The notes beneath the pieces are model-generated. The model did not search any database, had not been told where the DNA came from, and was given only the letters and a program-made list of their open reading frames with translations. DNA of 64,000 nucleotides from Branchinecta lynchi (lineage: Eukaryota > Arthropoda > Branchiopoda > Anostraca > Branchinectidae): contig JAKZAP010000001.1 in NCBI GenBank assembly GCA_023053575.1, positions 25,190,533 through 25,254,532 of the forward strand, given 5' to 3'. Of the stretch, positions 1 through 10,642 are shown piece after piece. Each line of letters begins with the position of its first letter. Position 1 is the stretch's first letter. The translations under genes and the position numbers were made by a program.

Positions 1-2943
1 TCTACACCATTTACCTAACTTTTAAACAAAGAAAAGTGGCAAATTGTAAGACAGTCGAACAAATACCAATAAGTTGATAGCAGACAGGTCTCAGCAGAAA
101 GCCTCGATTCAGTAGTTGCGTTTTTGTTCGCCCTTTCAGTCGCTATTTCTATGGCGTTTTACTTACACCTAACTGGCTATGAGTAGAAAGTGCATGAGTG
201 TTCTATGGATGAAATTAGGAGCTTTACTTGTTTTGCGTTTTCATAAAATGGTTCTAAGCACTGTTCGACAATTTCTCGTTTTAGTCAAAAAGGCGAACGT
301 CGACTTTGCCTTTTTTGCAAAAAGGGGAACTTGGTAGCTGACCAAGTTGCGGTCTCCTTTTGGCTTTTTGCCTCGCGACTTTCGTCAGTTTAGCCCAAAA
401 GTCAGTAAAAGACACATTTGAGTCAAAGCGATAATCAGTACCTGGAGACCGTCCTGGATTTTAAAGTAAACAAATGTACAGTAACCTACAAGTAAAGTGG
501 CATTTGTCAAAATTGCGTTTTCATCCAAGAAAAGCGAAAAGTCCTCAGTAGGCATCAGTCGAGCGTATTCCTGGTGATTGGTATTCTTCCTTGCCATCGC
601 TAACCGGATAGGCAGTTGACATTTTATTTTGGCGCCTCTTGGCAAGGGTTGTCGTCAGGTTGTCGCCGGTTTTTCATTTAATCGTACTAATTAGTTTTGT
701 ATGTAAAGTTCGATCAAATAAACCTATATATATATTTTATTTTATTGTTTGATTTTATTTGTTTTACAGTTTAAAAAAAAAGGGTTTTCGTATCGGATTG
801 TAAAAATGCAACTGCAAAAGGGATTCCTCCCTATGACGGAAGGGCATCCTTTGACGCAGGAAGTGCGAAGAGGTAAAACAAATTTTCTGTCGAAAATGTC
901 TCCAGGACAAAACCCAATTTTTGGTTTGGTTGCGAAAAAAACGAGGGGTAGTATTTTTGTAAATATAAAGTTTTAAATTAGTGAAAATTTTAAGGAAAGG
1001 AGATATTAAGGAAGGAAAAAGTAAAGAAAATTTTAATATTTTAAACATGTGTTGAAATTGGTAAAATGAAAAATAAGGGTCAAAAGAGGGAATAAGAAAG
1101 AATATTAAAAAAAAAAAAAATTTAGAGATAGAGGAAAGTTTAGGTGATGCTAAATATATAGGTCGGTCATTGAAAAAAAAAAAAAAAAATTAAAATATTA
1201 GATGTTAGGACCGTTGGCGTCACCGAGGGAAAGATACGCGTAGTCACCTGGCCAAATCATATTGGACAGGAACAACGAAAAAGATGCTCCGCGGCAAAAA
1301 TTTTTTAAATAAATAAGCTAAAAATAGTCCAGTTTTTGCGATTTGCTAGCTAGCACAAACAATCAACGAAGAAACCAACGAAAATGGGGTTTGTAAAGGC
1401 CAACGAATATACTGATTGTTGCACTCAAGTTTCGATCGTTACAATTCACTTACGATGGTCGGGAACATCATACGTGATGATAACCAACAGACACATACAG
1501 GGTAGTAACTACCACAATTAGGAGCTGCCTCCTCCTTTTATCTAGCTTGTAATACTTTCTTCGGAACGTAACCGTGGTTGATGATCCAGATCACCCATGA
1601 AGTGCCAAAGTAGCAATATCCATCGATCACGACTCAAGTCAGGAATCACCACGCATCAGACGTTTCAATCTGGAAAAAAAAGGTCATGCTGGGAGCACTG
1701 CAATTATTGGAAGGTGTGTCGAGTCAGAGTATGACTCCGAGTATGCGTTACAACCCGTCCGATCGGAATGGTTCTCTATAGGGATTTACAGTTACGTCCA
1801 ACACGCTACTACCTTTGTGGAACCTCGACATCAGGCTCTAGATCCAGTGAATGCGGGTGTGGGGATAGTAATTTTACGTTAAACAGAACAGCAGCATCTT
1901 CGTACCCTATAAATCTATAAAATACGTAATACAGTAAAATCTAACCTAATGTAATCTTACCTGCCATCTAGATTCTAGATAGATTATAAATAAATATCAT
2001 GGTAAAATCCAAATTTGTCGAAATCGTAAATACATACAAATGTAAACACTAATAAAAATGCAAAATTTCACTAAAGACGGTACAAAGGTCTTTTCATACC
2101 GTACATGGTCCCCTTTTTGGGGGATCTTGACATAATCAGTAGGGCACGCTTCTGTATTTTTTTCGATCTGGTAAGCCTTGTCTTCAGCAAGGCCAGAGTG
2201 CCCAAGCCTCCACCAATTTTCTAGCTCCGAACGTATGAAAGAAGCATAAAAAGGAGCAAATCTTCTTCAGTGAACCTGTTTTTAGAAAATAATTTCAGCA
2301 TATGAAGGTCCGAGGCCGGTATCTACCAAATACCCCTTCCCTCCTCTGAGAAAAACAAACAAGCGACATGAACACTTTTGATGACCAACTCTTCGTGTCT
2401 ATGAAGAATCGCCTTGTGCCTAGCGAAGAGCAGGAAAATGTCACCACCGATGTCCCCTACATATGATGTTGATTGGTTGACATAGAATTTGAATCGTCAT
2501 GTATCTTTTAAACGCCACGGATAAGAAAGAGTTATGAAAGCTGTTCTTCAAACTTGCTAAATTTCTTCTTCAACTTTCCAGTTGGTCCCGCAACCGGTAC
2601 TTGATTCAGAAGTGCTCTGTCGCAGACCCTGGACTAGGTGTTGACAATGTGGTCGCGAACCTTAATATTAAGCATGTTGTACACCCCTGGATGAGTATTC
2701 TTTTTTGATAAGATTTGTTTGATTTTGTATTTACGTAAATGTGGTTTTGTTTTCGTAGTCGTTGTTTTTTCTTTTTCTCACACACTCCTTTGTGCTGTTG
2801 ATGGGCAATAAAATCTTTCATTTTCATTCCTTCATTCATTTGGGTGACGTTTCTCGTGCTTCCCGAGGTTCACTGACGTGTTTTGGACTCCATATAGAGT
2901 ATAAGCGAGAATGCGTAGTAGATGACAACGTCTTTACTTCCAG
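1..2943. other. Upstream region of the GST exon, no gene recognised
   Basis: I see no coding exon that can be matched here, and I looked without success for earlier GST exons. Position 113 onward carries the terminal motif TAGTTGCGTTTTTG of a MITE family seen complete at 15317-15613 and 46934-47322, but no matching inverted end follows. Long A runs occur near 1110-1190. Earlier GST exons may lie left of the window or be too short to recognise by eye. Confidence 0.5.
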
Positions 2944-3249
2944 CAACCTCAGCTCTTCGGATACGGTGTCGCAGACCCCCAGAAAGCCAACGCTCTTAAG
3001 CAGGGACTCGACTACCTAGATGGCTACTTAGAAAAGACGGCGTACGCAGCCGGTGATCACCTCACAATCGCCGACTTCGCTATCCTGGCTTCTGTGACCC
3101 AGTTGGAAGGACTGGAATACAGCTACAAAGCTTACTCCAATGTAAACAAATGGGTGGAGCGGCTGAAACATGAGTTGCCGTATTACCACGAATGCAGCGA
3201 CGAGGGACTACAGATGTTCAAGGAGTGGGCCAAAACAAAAATTAAGTAA
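2944..3249 (+). CDS. Glutathione S-transferase, delta/epsilon-like, C-terminal exon
   Basis: This exon encodes the last 101 residues and the stop (TAA at 3247) of a cytosolic glutathione S-transferase, which conjugates glutathione to electrophiles. It covers most of the all-alpha C-terminal domain. Visible marks are the helix with YAAGDHLTIADFAILASV, which contains the conserved GST N-capping box T-x-x-D, then KYSNVNKW-like spacing (AYSNVNKWVERLK) and a short charged tail ending KTKIK. The acceptor is a pyrimidine tract followed by CAG at 2941-2943, and reading starts in phase 0 with CAA. The N-terminal thioredoxin-like domain, with the catalytic Ser/Tyr, is not visible in the window. The delta/epsilon assignment rests on motif order and tail length; another insect-type class is possible. 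No AATAAA signal lies close downstream. Confidence 0.85.
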   Translation, partial: QPQLFGYGVADPQKANALKQGLDYLDGYLEKTAYAAGDHLTIADFAILASVTQLEGLEYSYKAYSNVNKWVERLKHELPYYHECSDEGLQMFKEWAKTKIK

Positions 3250-3849
3250 GTTTGTCATGTCGTTTGGGCGGATGGTATATTAGCAAGAGGAGTGCCATTT
3301 GAACTCCCGACCGCAAATTAGATGCAGAGCAACAGTAATCATTATACCTGAGAAATAATGGGCAATAATGTTCTGCTAGTGAAGATGGTAGTCTTTCTGT
3401 AGATTTGGGTGTTGGAAGGGCCCGTAGGTGATCACGATTGTGTTGCTACTGTCAGGTTTTTCTTGAATGAAAAACTTGAAAGATTGGGCTCACTCTGTTG
3501 CATGCATGTTAGGTTCTGAGAACATTTCGCGACTTCCTTGTCCATCGCCGGCTATTTTGATCACTGAGCGGTATTAGATCAGGCGAGCGGTGGCAGAGCA
3601 CAATTTTTCTTTCCTTTTGTTCAGCCAGCAAACGTGCTGCCCCTTGGCTGGTAAGAGCTATCTGGTAAGGTTCTCTTTCGTATTTAAAATAGCAGAGAAA
3701 GTAAAACGAACGCGATGACAGCTGAAAATGGCAAATGTTCTATGAAACTTGACCTCTCTGACACATTGTAATATATTCAATTTTGAAGTGACATAGCTGC
3801 AGAATGCGACACCGGTGGTTCAATCAATCAATCAACTTTATTTTTGATA

Positions 3850-3979
3850 GCGCAAAACGGATACGTCAGCTGAATTTTATAGGAGCTATATATCGGCCCT
3901 TCTTGTCAGGGGTCCTCTTCAGGCTCAAGAAGGGCCGAAATATAGCTCCAATAAAATTCAGCTGACGTATCCGTGTTGC
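3850..3979. mobile_element. Fold-back element related to Penelope-like terminal repeats
   Basis: Two arms of about 54 bases (3850-3906 and 3926-3979) are near-perfect reverse complements around a short centre. They share GGATACGTCAGCTG and AGAAGGGCCGA with the larger fold-back at 40791-41080. The arm/centre junction carries CCTGAAGAGGACC ... AAGGGCCGA, which also occurs beside the Penelope-like coding fragment at 57480-57725. The downstream flank GTCAGCTTGGGCTGAAGGAA recurs at several other sites in the window. Confidence 0.7.
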
Positions 3980-4026
3980 ACTACCAAATATGATTCGCAG
4001 TCAGCTTGGGCTGAAGGAATATTTAA

Positions 4027-4125
4027 TCAATTTTGTTTCAACCTTAATAGCACTAGGCTAACACGGGCAGGAATTGGTTAAACAAACACTCACTAATAAT
4101 ACAAATAAAACACAAACTATCGACC
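4027..4125 (-). mobile_element. LINE 3' end (minus strand)
   Basis: The reverse complement reads GTGTTTGTTTAACCAATTCC, then GTGTTAGCCTAGTGCTATTA, then an A-rich stretch with TTGATT. The same sequence occurs on + at 31030-31111 and 32231-32300, where it is split by an inserted family A element. It is interpreted as the 3' untranslated tail of a non-LTR retrotransposon with an (ATTG)n-type end. A similar tail, CAATCAATCAATCAACTTTA, lies at 3822-3842. Confidence 0.6.
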
Positions 4126-4794
4126 TTAACAGGTCTTAACAGATCGGGTATTGGCAGATCGACCTAAAAAAGGGTAAATTTGCGTTCATGGTTCAAGGCG
4201 CCTGCGGCAGGTCGAAGTGACGTGCCATGTGGCGTATTTTCTCCTGCTTCAGACGCCCTAGATCAGTAACTAAGTATACGGACTAAGGCCTAGCCATCCG
4301 AAGCTTCTTGTCCTGAACGTAACTTCACAGAACTGCTTAGACGAGGTTTAGTACTTTATGTCAAAGGGAAATGATGGGCCGGTTTTATCTAGGCTGGTGA
4401 TCATGATGAGTGTATTCAGGATGACGTGGTCGCTCGGGACGTTTCTTAATGTTCTTCTAGTATTTACTGTATATAATGCGTAACGTTATCTACTCGAGTT
4501 CTAGTAATGAATCCTCCCTATTTTCTTTTATCACATGCAGACTCTTCCAAGACCTTTGCGACTAAGCGAAGAACAGGGGCATTTAGTTTATCACTTCCCT
4601 GAAGGAGATTGTGGACGCTCTGTCGTGTGTGTAACTGCTGCGCACTTCAACAGCATTTGAATGGAGAACAAGCTTTGGTCTGACTGGTCTGTCGTTAACA
4701 CCAAGAACAAACACCACAACACCCTCTAGCAAACCACAACGTGCTGTAGCAAAACCACAATAAACCACACTATAAACGAGTTCTCACAGTTCAT

Positions 4795-4885
4795 TCGCAT
4801 TAGGAAGCATTAGGAGAAAAGGGTATCAGCGTTAGGAGGAAGGGTATCGCAAGGGTATCCTTATTAGGAGGAAGGGTATCCTCCT
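4795..4885. repeat. Short imperfect minisatellite
   Basis: Variants of TTAGGAGGAAGGGTATC occur about four times in succession, with partial units such as GCATTAGGAGAAAAGGGTATC at the left edge. No coding role is evident. Confidence 0.65.
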
Positions 4886-5841
4886 GGATATCTTTTGTAT
4901 GGGGTAGATTTCTTTTGTATTTTTGGACTGAAATAAAGTAGTAATAAAATAATAAATGACGGGGATCGAGCGCTATGAACTCAGCAGAACTGTGCCTAAT
5001 TGCAGTTTATGCCGGTCATAATGTTGTTGAGGCTTCTTAATTGTTGATCACTTATTTCAGGTTAGAATCCCAAACCTCGTTTTTTCTAAATTGTTCTTTT
5101 TGAAGTTTTCGGCAGGGTATCAGCGTACAGTGTTGTCGGTAACAAAATTGATTGCTGTTAGGTTCTCACTCCCGTTTCGTTAAGAAACCATGCACGTTTA
5201 AACTTTAGCTCTTCGACAGTACGACTCTTGTCCGGTTACCGAAGGCGCGCAAGAAGTTGAAACCACAAATTTGAAGGGAGAGTGAAGCCGACTTTATGTT
5301 TGTTTGTTTGTACACTGCTCAGAGAAAAAAAAGTTTATCTAGTCATTCTAAGAAAAATCGGCAAAAAATCCACGATCGTGTTTATCCCAGATAAGTTTTA
5401 TACCGTCTGCATTGACACCGGGCCAGTGTACTGAACTTGGGAATAAGGAAGAATGTACAAGCTCCTGGTACATTGACAGTTGTCCATCCCGATCGGATTT
5501 AGTAGCTGAAGCAATGACGCATTACAATAAAGGATGGACGGATGTTCTACTATCGGTAGTGTTAAAGGTACATCAGAACAAAATAGCGCCAAGACCTATG
5601 CTTGCCAAGCTCCACAGCCGGGCCATACTCGTAGCGCCGCCTAGTGCTCTTGTGGTATTTACAGCGAGACAAACTTGCGGGCTTAGAAATTTCTAGTAAA
5701 GCTAAGATGCGGTCTGCACTCATCGTAGAAACAGGGGAGGTTGTATCTTTTTTCTTCTGTGTCAGAATTTTAAGTTATTGGAGCCAGCGCTGGTGCACGG
5801 CTGATTGAATTTCAGTAGGGACGTTCTCTATCACTTGTGGT

Positions 5842-6024
5842 CAGGCTCGTATCCAGGAATTTATTTCGGGGGGGGGGGGGGGGGGGGGGGGGGTTGCCTG
5901 CTGGTCGGACAAAAAAGTACAAAAAACACATGGATCAGAGGGAAAAGCCTATACAAATGATTATTTGTATTTTTCGGGGGGGGGGGTCAACCTCCTAACC
6001 CCCCCCCCCCTAGATATGGCCTTG
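5842..6024. mobile_element. Short hAT-type element with 8-bp target duplication
   Basis: The 183-bp element is flanked by the direct repeat CTTGTGGT at 5834-5841 and 6025-6032, a perfect 8-bp duplication as expected of hAT transposases. The left end begins CAGGCTCGTATCCAGGAATT and the right end, reverse-complemented, CAAGGCCATATCTAGGGG; a CAGG/CAAGG start is typical of the superfamily. Most of the body is G or C homopolymer, so the exact length may be affected by sequencing error. Confidence 0.8.
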
Positions 6025-6283
6025 CTTGTGGTGCTACTTTCACTGCTGTTCGAGTCTGTGTCACTTTTTTTCAAGTCTTGGCGCTACTCCGTAGTGTTAT
6101 TTTGCCCTGAGGTACATGTACAGACAGTCCGGTATGATTTCACATGCGAAAATACGCGATCGAAATTTGCGTCACTGTGGGGAAGCTGCATGCGATGCGT
6201 CAGAATTTCGGACCGAAAGAGGAAATTTGCGAAAATCGGACTGTGCGTGCACCCCCGTTGAAGTTTAGTTTAAAAGTTTTAGC

Positions 6284-6523
6284 TTAACACTGGCTTGGTT
6301 GCAAACAACCGCCGTTCCGCTATCTTGACCACTAACGAAATACTGACACGTATATTCAAACTTTTAAGTCTTACAAAACCACGCCACTGGCTCTGTTGCA
6401 AACCAACGTGAGTCCGCCATCTTGACCACTAACGAAATACTGACACGTACCTTCAAACTTTTAAGTCTTAGAAAACCACGCCACTGGCTCTGTTGCAAAC
6501 CAACGTGAGTCCGCCATCTTTAC
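6284..6523. repeat. Tandem repeat, about 97-bp unit, 2.3 copies
   Basis: The segment with ACTAACGAAATACTGACACG recurs 97 bases apart (6331 and 6428), and a third partial unit starts GTTGCAAACCAACGTGAGTC. Units two and three are almost identical, unit one is more diverged. Confidence 0.8.
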
Positions 6524-6620
6524 CATTGGGCAGCAACGAAATGGGTGACACGAACAATGCTGAAAGGGAAGCGCAGTCATTTTCGTGGTAAACTGTAACC
6601 TGAGTATTCGATGCCCACCA

Positions 6621-6992
6621 CATTGTCAGATGTGTCATAACAGACAACACGAGGATGCACGGTTTCAACGGTTTTAACAACACTTGGGATGTTGTCTGTT
6701 GTGTTTGAAAAAGTTATGCGTGTAATATTTATACATCACAGGCATTGCCAGGAAGAGCCAAAAACAGCCATAAAAGCATCTGCTGACTTTTTTGTTTGTC
6801 GTCATGTTGTCGGAAAATTCCGCAGATGCTTCTTTGGCGTTTTTACGGCTCTTCCTGGCAATGCTTAATATGCATATCATTTCATGCATAAGGTTTTCAA
6901 ATACAACAGATAACATCCTAAGTGCTGTCTGTTACGCATTGTCTGTTGAAATCGTGCATCCTTGTGTTGTCTGTTATGAAACCTCTGCAGTG
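6621..6992. mobile_element. MITE with long inverted repeats (CAGACAACAC family), copy 1
   Basis: The left end has TGTCATAACAGACAACAC followed by a GGATGCACGGTTTCAAC-like stretch. The right end is its reverse complement, with GTGCATCCTTGTGTTGTCTG. Inner parts also mirror each other: ATTGCCAGGAAGAGCC near 6745 and GGCTCTTCCTGGCAATGC near 6850, so nearly the whole 372 bp can fold back. A second copy lies at 27178-27454. No transposase ORF is present. Confidence 0.8.
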
Positions 6993-7536
6993 CAGACCAG
7001 ACGATTCCACCTTTCAGAGTAAATCATTTTATTTCCTTTTCTGTTGCAGGATTGAGGAACCCAGCGAGAAATCAGGCCGGATGTCAAGGAAAAGCAGTTC
7101 AACTTCCGTGGCCTGAGCGTATCCCCAACCTGGGCTCGAACTTGGTTATATACCCTGCGAGTTTCTGGCCACACTTTCCTCCATGAAATAACGTTAAAAT
7201 TTTATTACGATCCGACTTTCAGTAAAACTAAGTTTTTACGCGTTGTTTACACCAGTGTCTAGTTACTCTAAGTTCAGCAAAAACAGCACACACACACTAG
7301 TATACCCATCGGATTTCTTTCGAGCTTTTCTACGTGTGCGGGAAACATGTTCGTTGCGTTATTTTTTGCGATCCGACTTAAACTGTTGCTCACACCACAG
7401 CTTCATACTCTGAAATCAGTATGACGGAACTAGGTGAAAGGCTTTGGGAATGTAGGAATGTTATCAGGAAGTGCTATGCATTGTTCACATGACAACTATA
7501 ATGATGAGTCCTTGTTGCCTGGGGAAGAAAACATAG

Positions 7537-8600
7537 TTTTTGGGATCCCAAAACGTAAGTGGAGGGATACCTATGACATCGCAAAAGTTGTCCGTCCGTC
7601 TGTCCGTCCATCTGTAAGCACGATAACTCTCGAAGGGAATGAGATATTTTGATGAAACTTGGTGTGAGGATTCGTTGGGTCGTCGGACCAGTCAAGTTCG
7701 TAGATGGGCTTTGTAGCCCTACATTTAGGGGTGGGGGAGGGGTTTCAAATTAAGGGGCAAACAAAATGTTTTGAAACAGCTAATGTGATAGTCGATTATG
7801 GGGTAAGAAGACATGCTGAACACGATGGTGAAAACCATTTTGTCATCGAAAAAGTAGGTCGCCCGGAATCCGGCCAAAACCGGAAAGTTTGTTAAAAGAA
7901 AAAAAATTATTTTAAGTTGATTAGATGTTCGATTTAGGGGTAGGAAGAAATGCTGAAGACCATGGTGAAAACCATTTTCTCGACGGACAAGTAGTTCGCC
8001 CGGAATCCGGCCCAAACCGGAAAGCTTGTTAAAAGTAAAAGTTTTATTTTAAGTTGATTAGATGTTCGATTAGAGGTAGGAAGACACGCTGAACACGGTG
8101 GTGAAAACCATTTTCTCGACGGACAAGTAGTTCGCCCGGAATCCGGCCCAAACCGGAAAGTTTGTTAAAATTAAAAGTTTTAGTTGAAGTTGATTAGATG
8201 TTCGATTTAGGGCAAGAAGACATGCTGAACACTTATGTAAAACAATTTTCTATCCGGACAAGTAGTTCGCCCGGAATCCGGCCAAAACCGGAAAATTGGT
8301 AGAAGTTAAAGTTTTATTTCTAGTTGATTAGATAACCGATTTAGGGGTAAGAAGAGATGCTGAATCCGTGTGTTCTCATATCTTACCCGGACATATAGTT
8401 CGACCGGAATCCGGCTGGAGTCGGAAAATTTGTTATAAGTTAAATTTTTTTTTGAAGTTGATTAGATGTTCATTATTGGGGAAAGAAGATACCCTGAGTT
8501 AATTTTTGAGCTTTCTTTTTTTCGCCGGACAATTAGTTCTGGAGTTTGGCCGAAATCGGGAAATTGGTGATAGTGGCAGGAAGTTTACGAAATAGTGTGT
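7537..8600 (+). mobile_element. Family A element (Helentron/pearl-like), copy 1
   Basis: It starts with the palindrome TTTTGGGATCCCAAAA (7538-7553), then a leader with GGGATACCTATGAC, a GTCCGTCCGTCTGTCC microsatellite and AAACTTGGTGTGAGGATT. Tandem units of 134-138 bp follow, each with AAGAAGACATGCTGAA and CCGGAATCCGGCC (unit landmarks at 7811, 7949, 8085, 8219, 8354). It ends in a degenerate 3' part. The right edge is uncertain. The unit ORFs on the minus strand are by-products of the repeat, not genes. Confidence 0.7.
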
Positions 8601-8816
8601 CACGAAATAGTGTAGAAGGAGCGCAGAAGGTGCTGTACAATTTTCTCAAAGCTTTATGATTATAGCGCCCCCGGTTGGGGACGATGCGCCCATAGGCGGT
8701 ACGGATTGATCTAGAAACTTCTTCAACAACCAAAGAACAAAATTTTCACAACGAGGATTTGAATGTTATGCCAAGCCATCGTAGAGATTCTGTTGATTTG
8801 ACGGCGAACGAAAGGT

Positions 8817-9110
8817 CGAGTTCGTAGATGGGCTCTGTAGCCCTATATTTGGGGGGGTGGGGGAGGGGGTTCGATTTAAGGGACAAACAAAATATTTTTA
8901 AACAGCTAATATGATAGTCGATTATGGGGTAAGAAGACATGCTGAGCACGATGGTGACAATCGTTTTCTTGCCGGACAGGTAGTTCGTCCGGAATCAGGC
9001 AAAAACCGGAAAGTTTGTTAAAAGTAAAAGTTTCATTTGAAGTTGATTAAATGTTTGATTTAGGGGTAAGAAGACATGCTGAGCACCATGGTGAAAACCA
9101 TTTTCTTGAT
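8817..9110 (+). mobile_element. Family A element, partial copy
   Basis: The sequence begins inside family A at GTTCGTAGATGGGCTCTGTA and carries two of the tandem units (landmarks near 8935 and 9074). It then stops abruptly at 9105-9110, where unrelated sequence begins. Confidence 0.65.
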
Positions 9111-9245
9111 TTACGATCCAAGAGAGATCGAAGCTTTAGATGCATTCAAACGATTTGACGAAGGTTTGAAATGCAGGTACTCACATTTCACTTCACTCAC
9201 AACTTCAAGGCCGATTTTGGGAAGTTCCGACGACAGCTTACAGAC

Positions 9246-10093
9246 ATTTTCAGGTTCAGGTTATTTTATTTCGAAAATACTTCGTGACAATATATTTTGC
9301 TCACTGGGGGCCGGCAGGGATACGAGCTCGTTAGCTCCATTTTAAACACTGACTATATGAACATAGTATAAATGAGTCGTTCCTCTATAAATACACACAC
9401 AGAAAGAAAGACTCGTTCCATTCCGTATACTTACGCACGCCATACCAAACTCCACACGATAAAATACAAAATAATATCTGAATAATATACACCAAGTCGT
9501 GGCCTAAGCTGAAGGAACGCTAACTTTTTCTAAAACAAAATTAATAATTAAGGGTTGTGGATTTACCGGGATAGCATAAATGTGAACGTATCGTATTTTA
9601 ATATCAGTATTCTGCCAATAGATGAATTTTAATTTTCTTTTTCAAAGTGGTCAATGATCGGTTCTGTTCAAAAAGGTCTTTAAACGTGTTCCAAACTCCA
9701 ATAACTGTATTCTTTATCGAAACACGAGACCTCTCTGTGATGATTAGTGGCTGGAGTGTTTTCGACGCCGATCGGGTCTCATAAGCAGGCAATACCATGA
9801 GGTGAGTGTGGATCAGGTATGGCTTACTAAGAGCAAGTCGTCCGCGTAAGCTATGAGCTGAAGACATGGTCTTTATAAAAGTAAGCAGGGTGTAAAGAAT
9901 TGAGACAAGAAGATATGGCCGATTTGAAAATGTAGGGAGATAAGACTCCCGCTTGGCGAACACCAGTTCGGACAGGAATAATCTCTGGCAAGCTACCTTG
10001 CCATTTAAACCTTACTGAGGAATGACCATACCAAAATTTTAATGGCAACGGTATAGTACGCCATGTAAATCGTGGAATCCGAGAGGGACTCAA
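9246..10093 (-). mobile_element. Degenerate non-LTR retrotransposon: RT fragment, C-terminus, 3' UTR
   Basis: On the minus strand, 10093-9851 encodes a reverse-transcriptase piece with PVRTGVRQAGVLSPYIF, the conserved stretch between RT motifs A and C. The catalytic (Y/F)ADD block is deleted. The next frame down to 9604 ends in VIGVWNTF ... LKKKIKIHLLAEY, the usual W-N ... L-K-x-H-L tail of such ORFs. The 3' UTR (9470-9300) has CGAGCTCGTATCCCTGCCGG in antisense and recurs at 25130-25385. The element ends near 9246 with AATAAAATAACCTGAACCTG. Frameshifts and deletions make it a pseudogene. Confidence 0.7.
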
Positions 10094-10207
10094 TTAACCA
10101 CTGCTCGTCCCATGGTAACTTACTACCTAAAATAGAAATATACTCATGGTACATGGCCGTTCTTAGTTGGTGGTGCGATCTGTCTGGTCAATTCCATAAC
10201 GAATACA

Positions 10208-10420
10208 CATAAGTTGCGTTTTTGCGGATAGCATGGTACCTGATACCACGGTCAAAGGCATTTTTGCAGTTATCGTGGTATCTGATACGATGGTCAGAAG
10301 GCGTTTAGAATAGAATAGAATAGTAATTTATTCACTCACACTTTCACGGTTACAAAACCAAAATTGAAAACCAAAATTGCAGTTATCGTGGTATCTGATA
10401 CCGCCATCTATATTTTCTCC
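10208..10420. mobile_element. MITE of the AGTTGCGTTTTTG family, interrupted
   Basis: It begins AGTTGCGTTTTTGCGGATAG and carries the family's internal motif GTATCTGATACCACGGT. A piece of minus-strand LINE tail with (GAATA)n, then AATTTATTCACTCACACTTT, splits it at about 10313-10376. Family sequence resumes at TTGCAGTTATCGTGGTATCT. A complete copy is at 46934-47322. Confidence 0.55.
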
Positions 10421-10569
10421 TCGGGCGTCATCTAGTAACAAAAGACTTGCTTGCTGCCATCTAGTATCAGTTAATGAACAATTATTAAAACAAAAACCTG
10501 AAATCGCCCATGGGCAAATAGATTTCACGTGTTATTTGTTTTCACTTTTCAGCTCAGAGACTGGTTAAG

Positions 10570-10642
10570 ATGGGAAAGCTTTCAGTCACTCCCATTTCTC
10601 TATTGGTCCGCCAGGCAAACCTCAAGTGCTGGAACAGTCAAA
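10570..10642 (+). CDS. Candidate first exon of ALT with mitochondrial presequence
   Basis: An ATG at 10570 opens 24 codons starting MGKLSVTPISLLVRQANLK. The stretch has no acidic residue and several Arg/Lys among Ser, Thr and hydrophobics, as in a mitochondrial targeting peptide. It ends at a strong donor, AA|GTGAGT at 10643, in phase 1. Joined to either AG of the tandem acceptor at 12421-12425, it enters the ALT frame two or three codons before the ATG at 12431. This would make the gene an ALT2/GPT2-like mitochondrial form. It is inferred from frame and composition only; transcript evidence would decide. Confidence 0.5.

Larger units (their letters stand above)
3250..10569. other. Intergenic region between GST and ALT, filled with repeats
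   Basis: No host gene is recognised between the GST stop codon and the first ALT exon candidate. The interval holds fold-back, hAT, MITE, family A and LINE remnants, listed separately. Stretches 4130-4790, 4890-5830, 6030-6280 and 7000-7530 show no structure I can name. Confidence 0.5.

Noticed and set aside
7537..8600. CRISPR-like array
   Set aside because: Units are about 137 bp with no short conserved repeat/unique spacer pattern, and the genome is eukaryotic.
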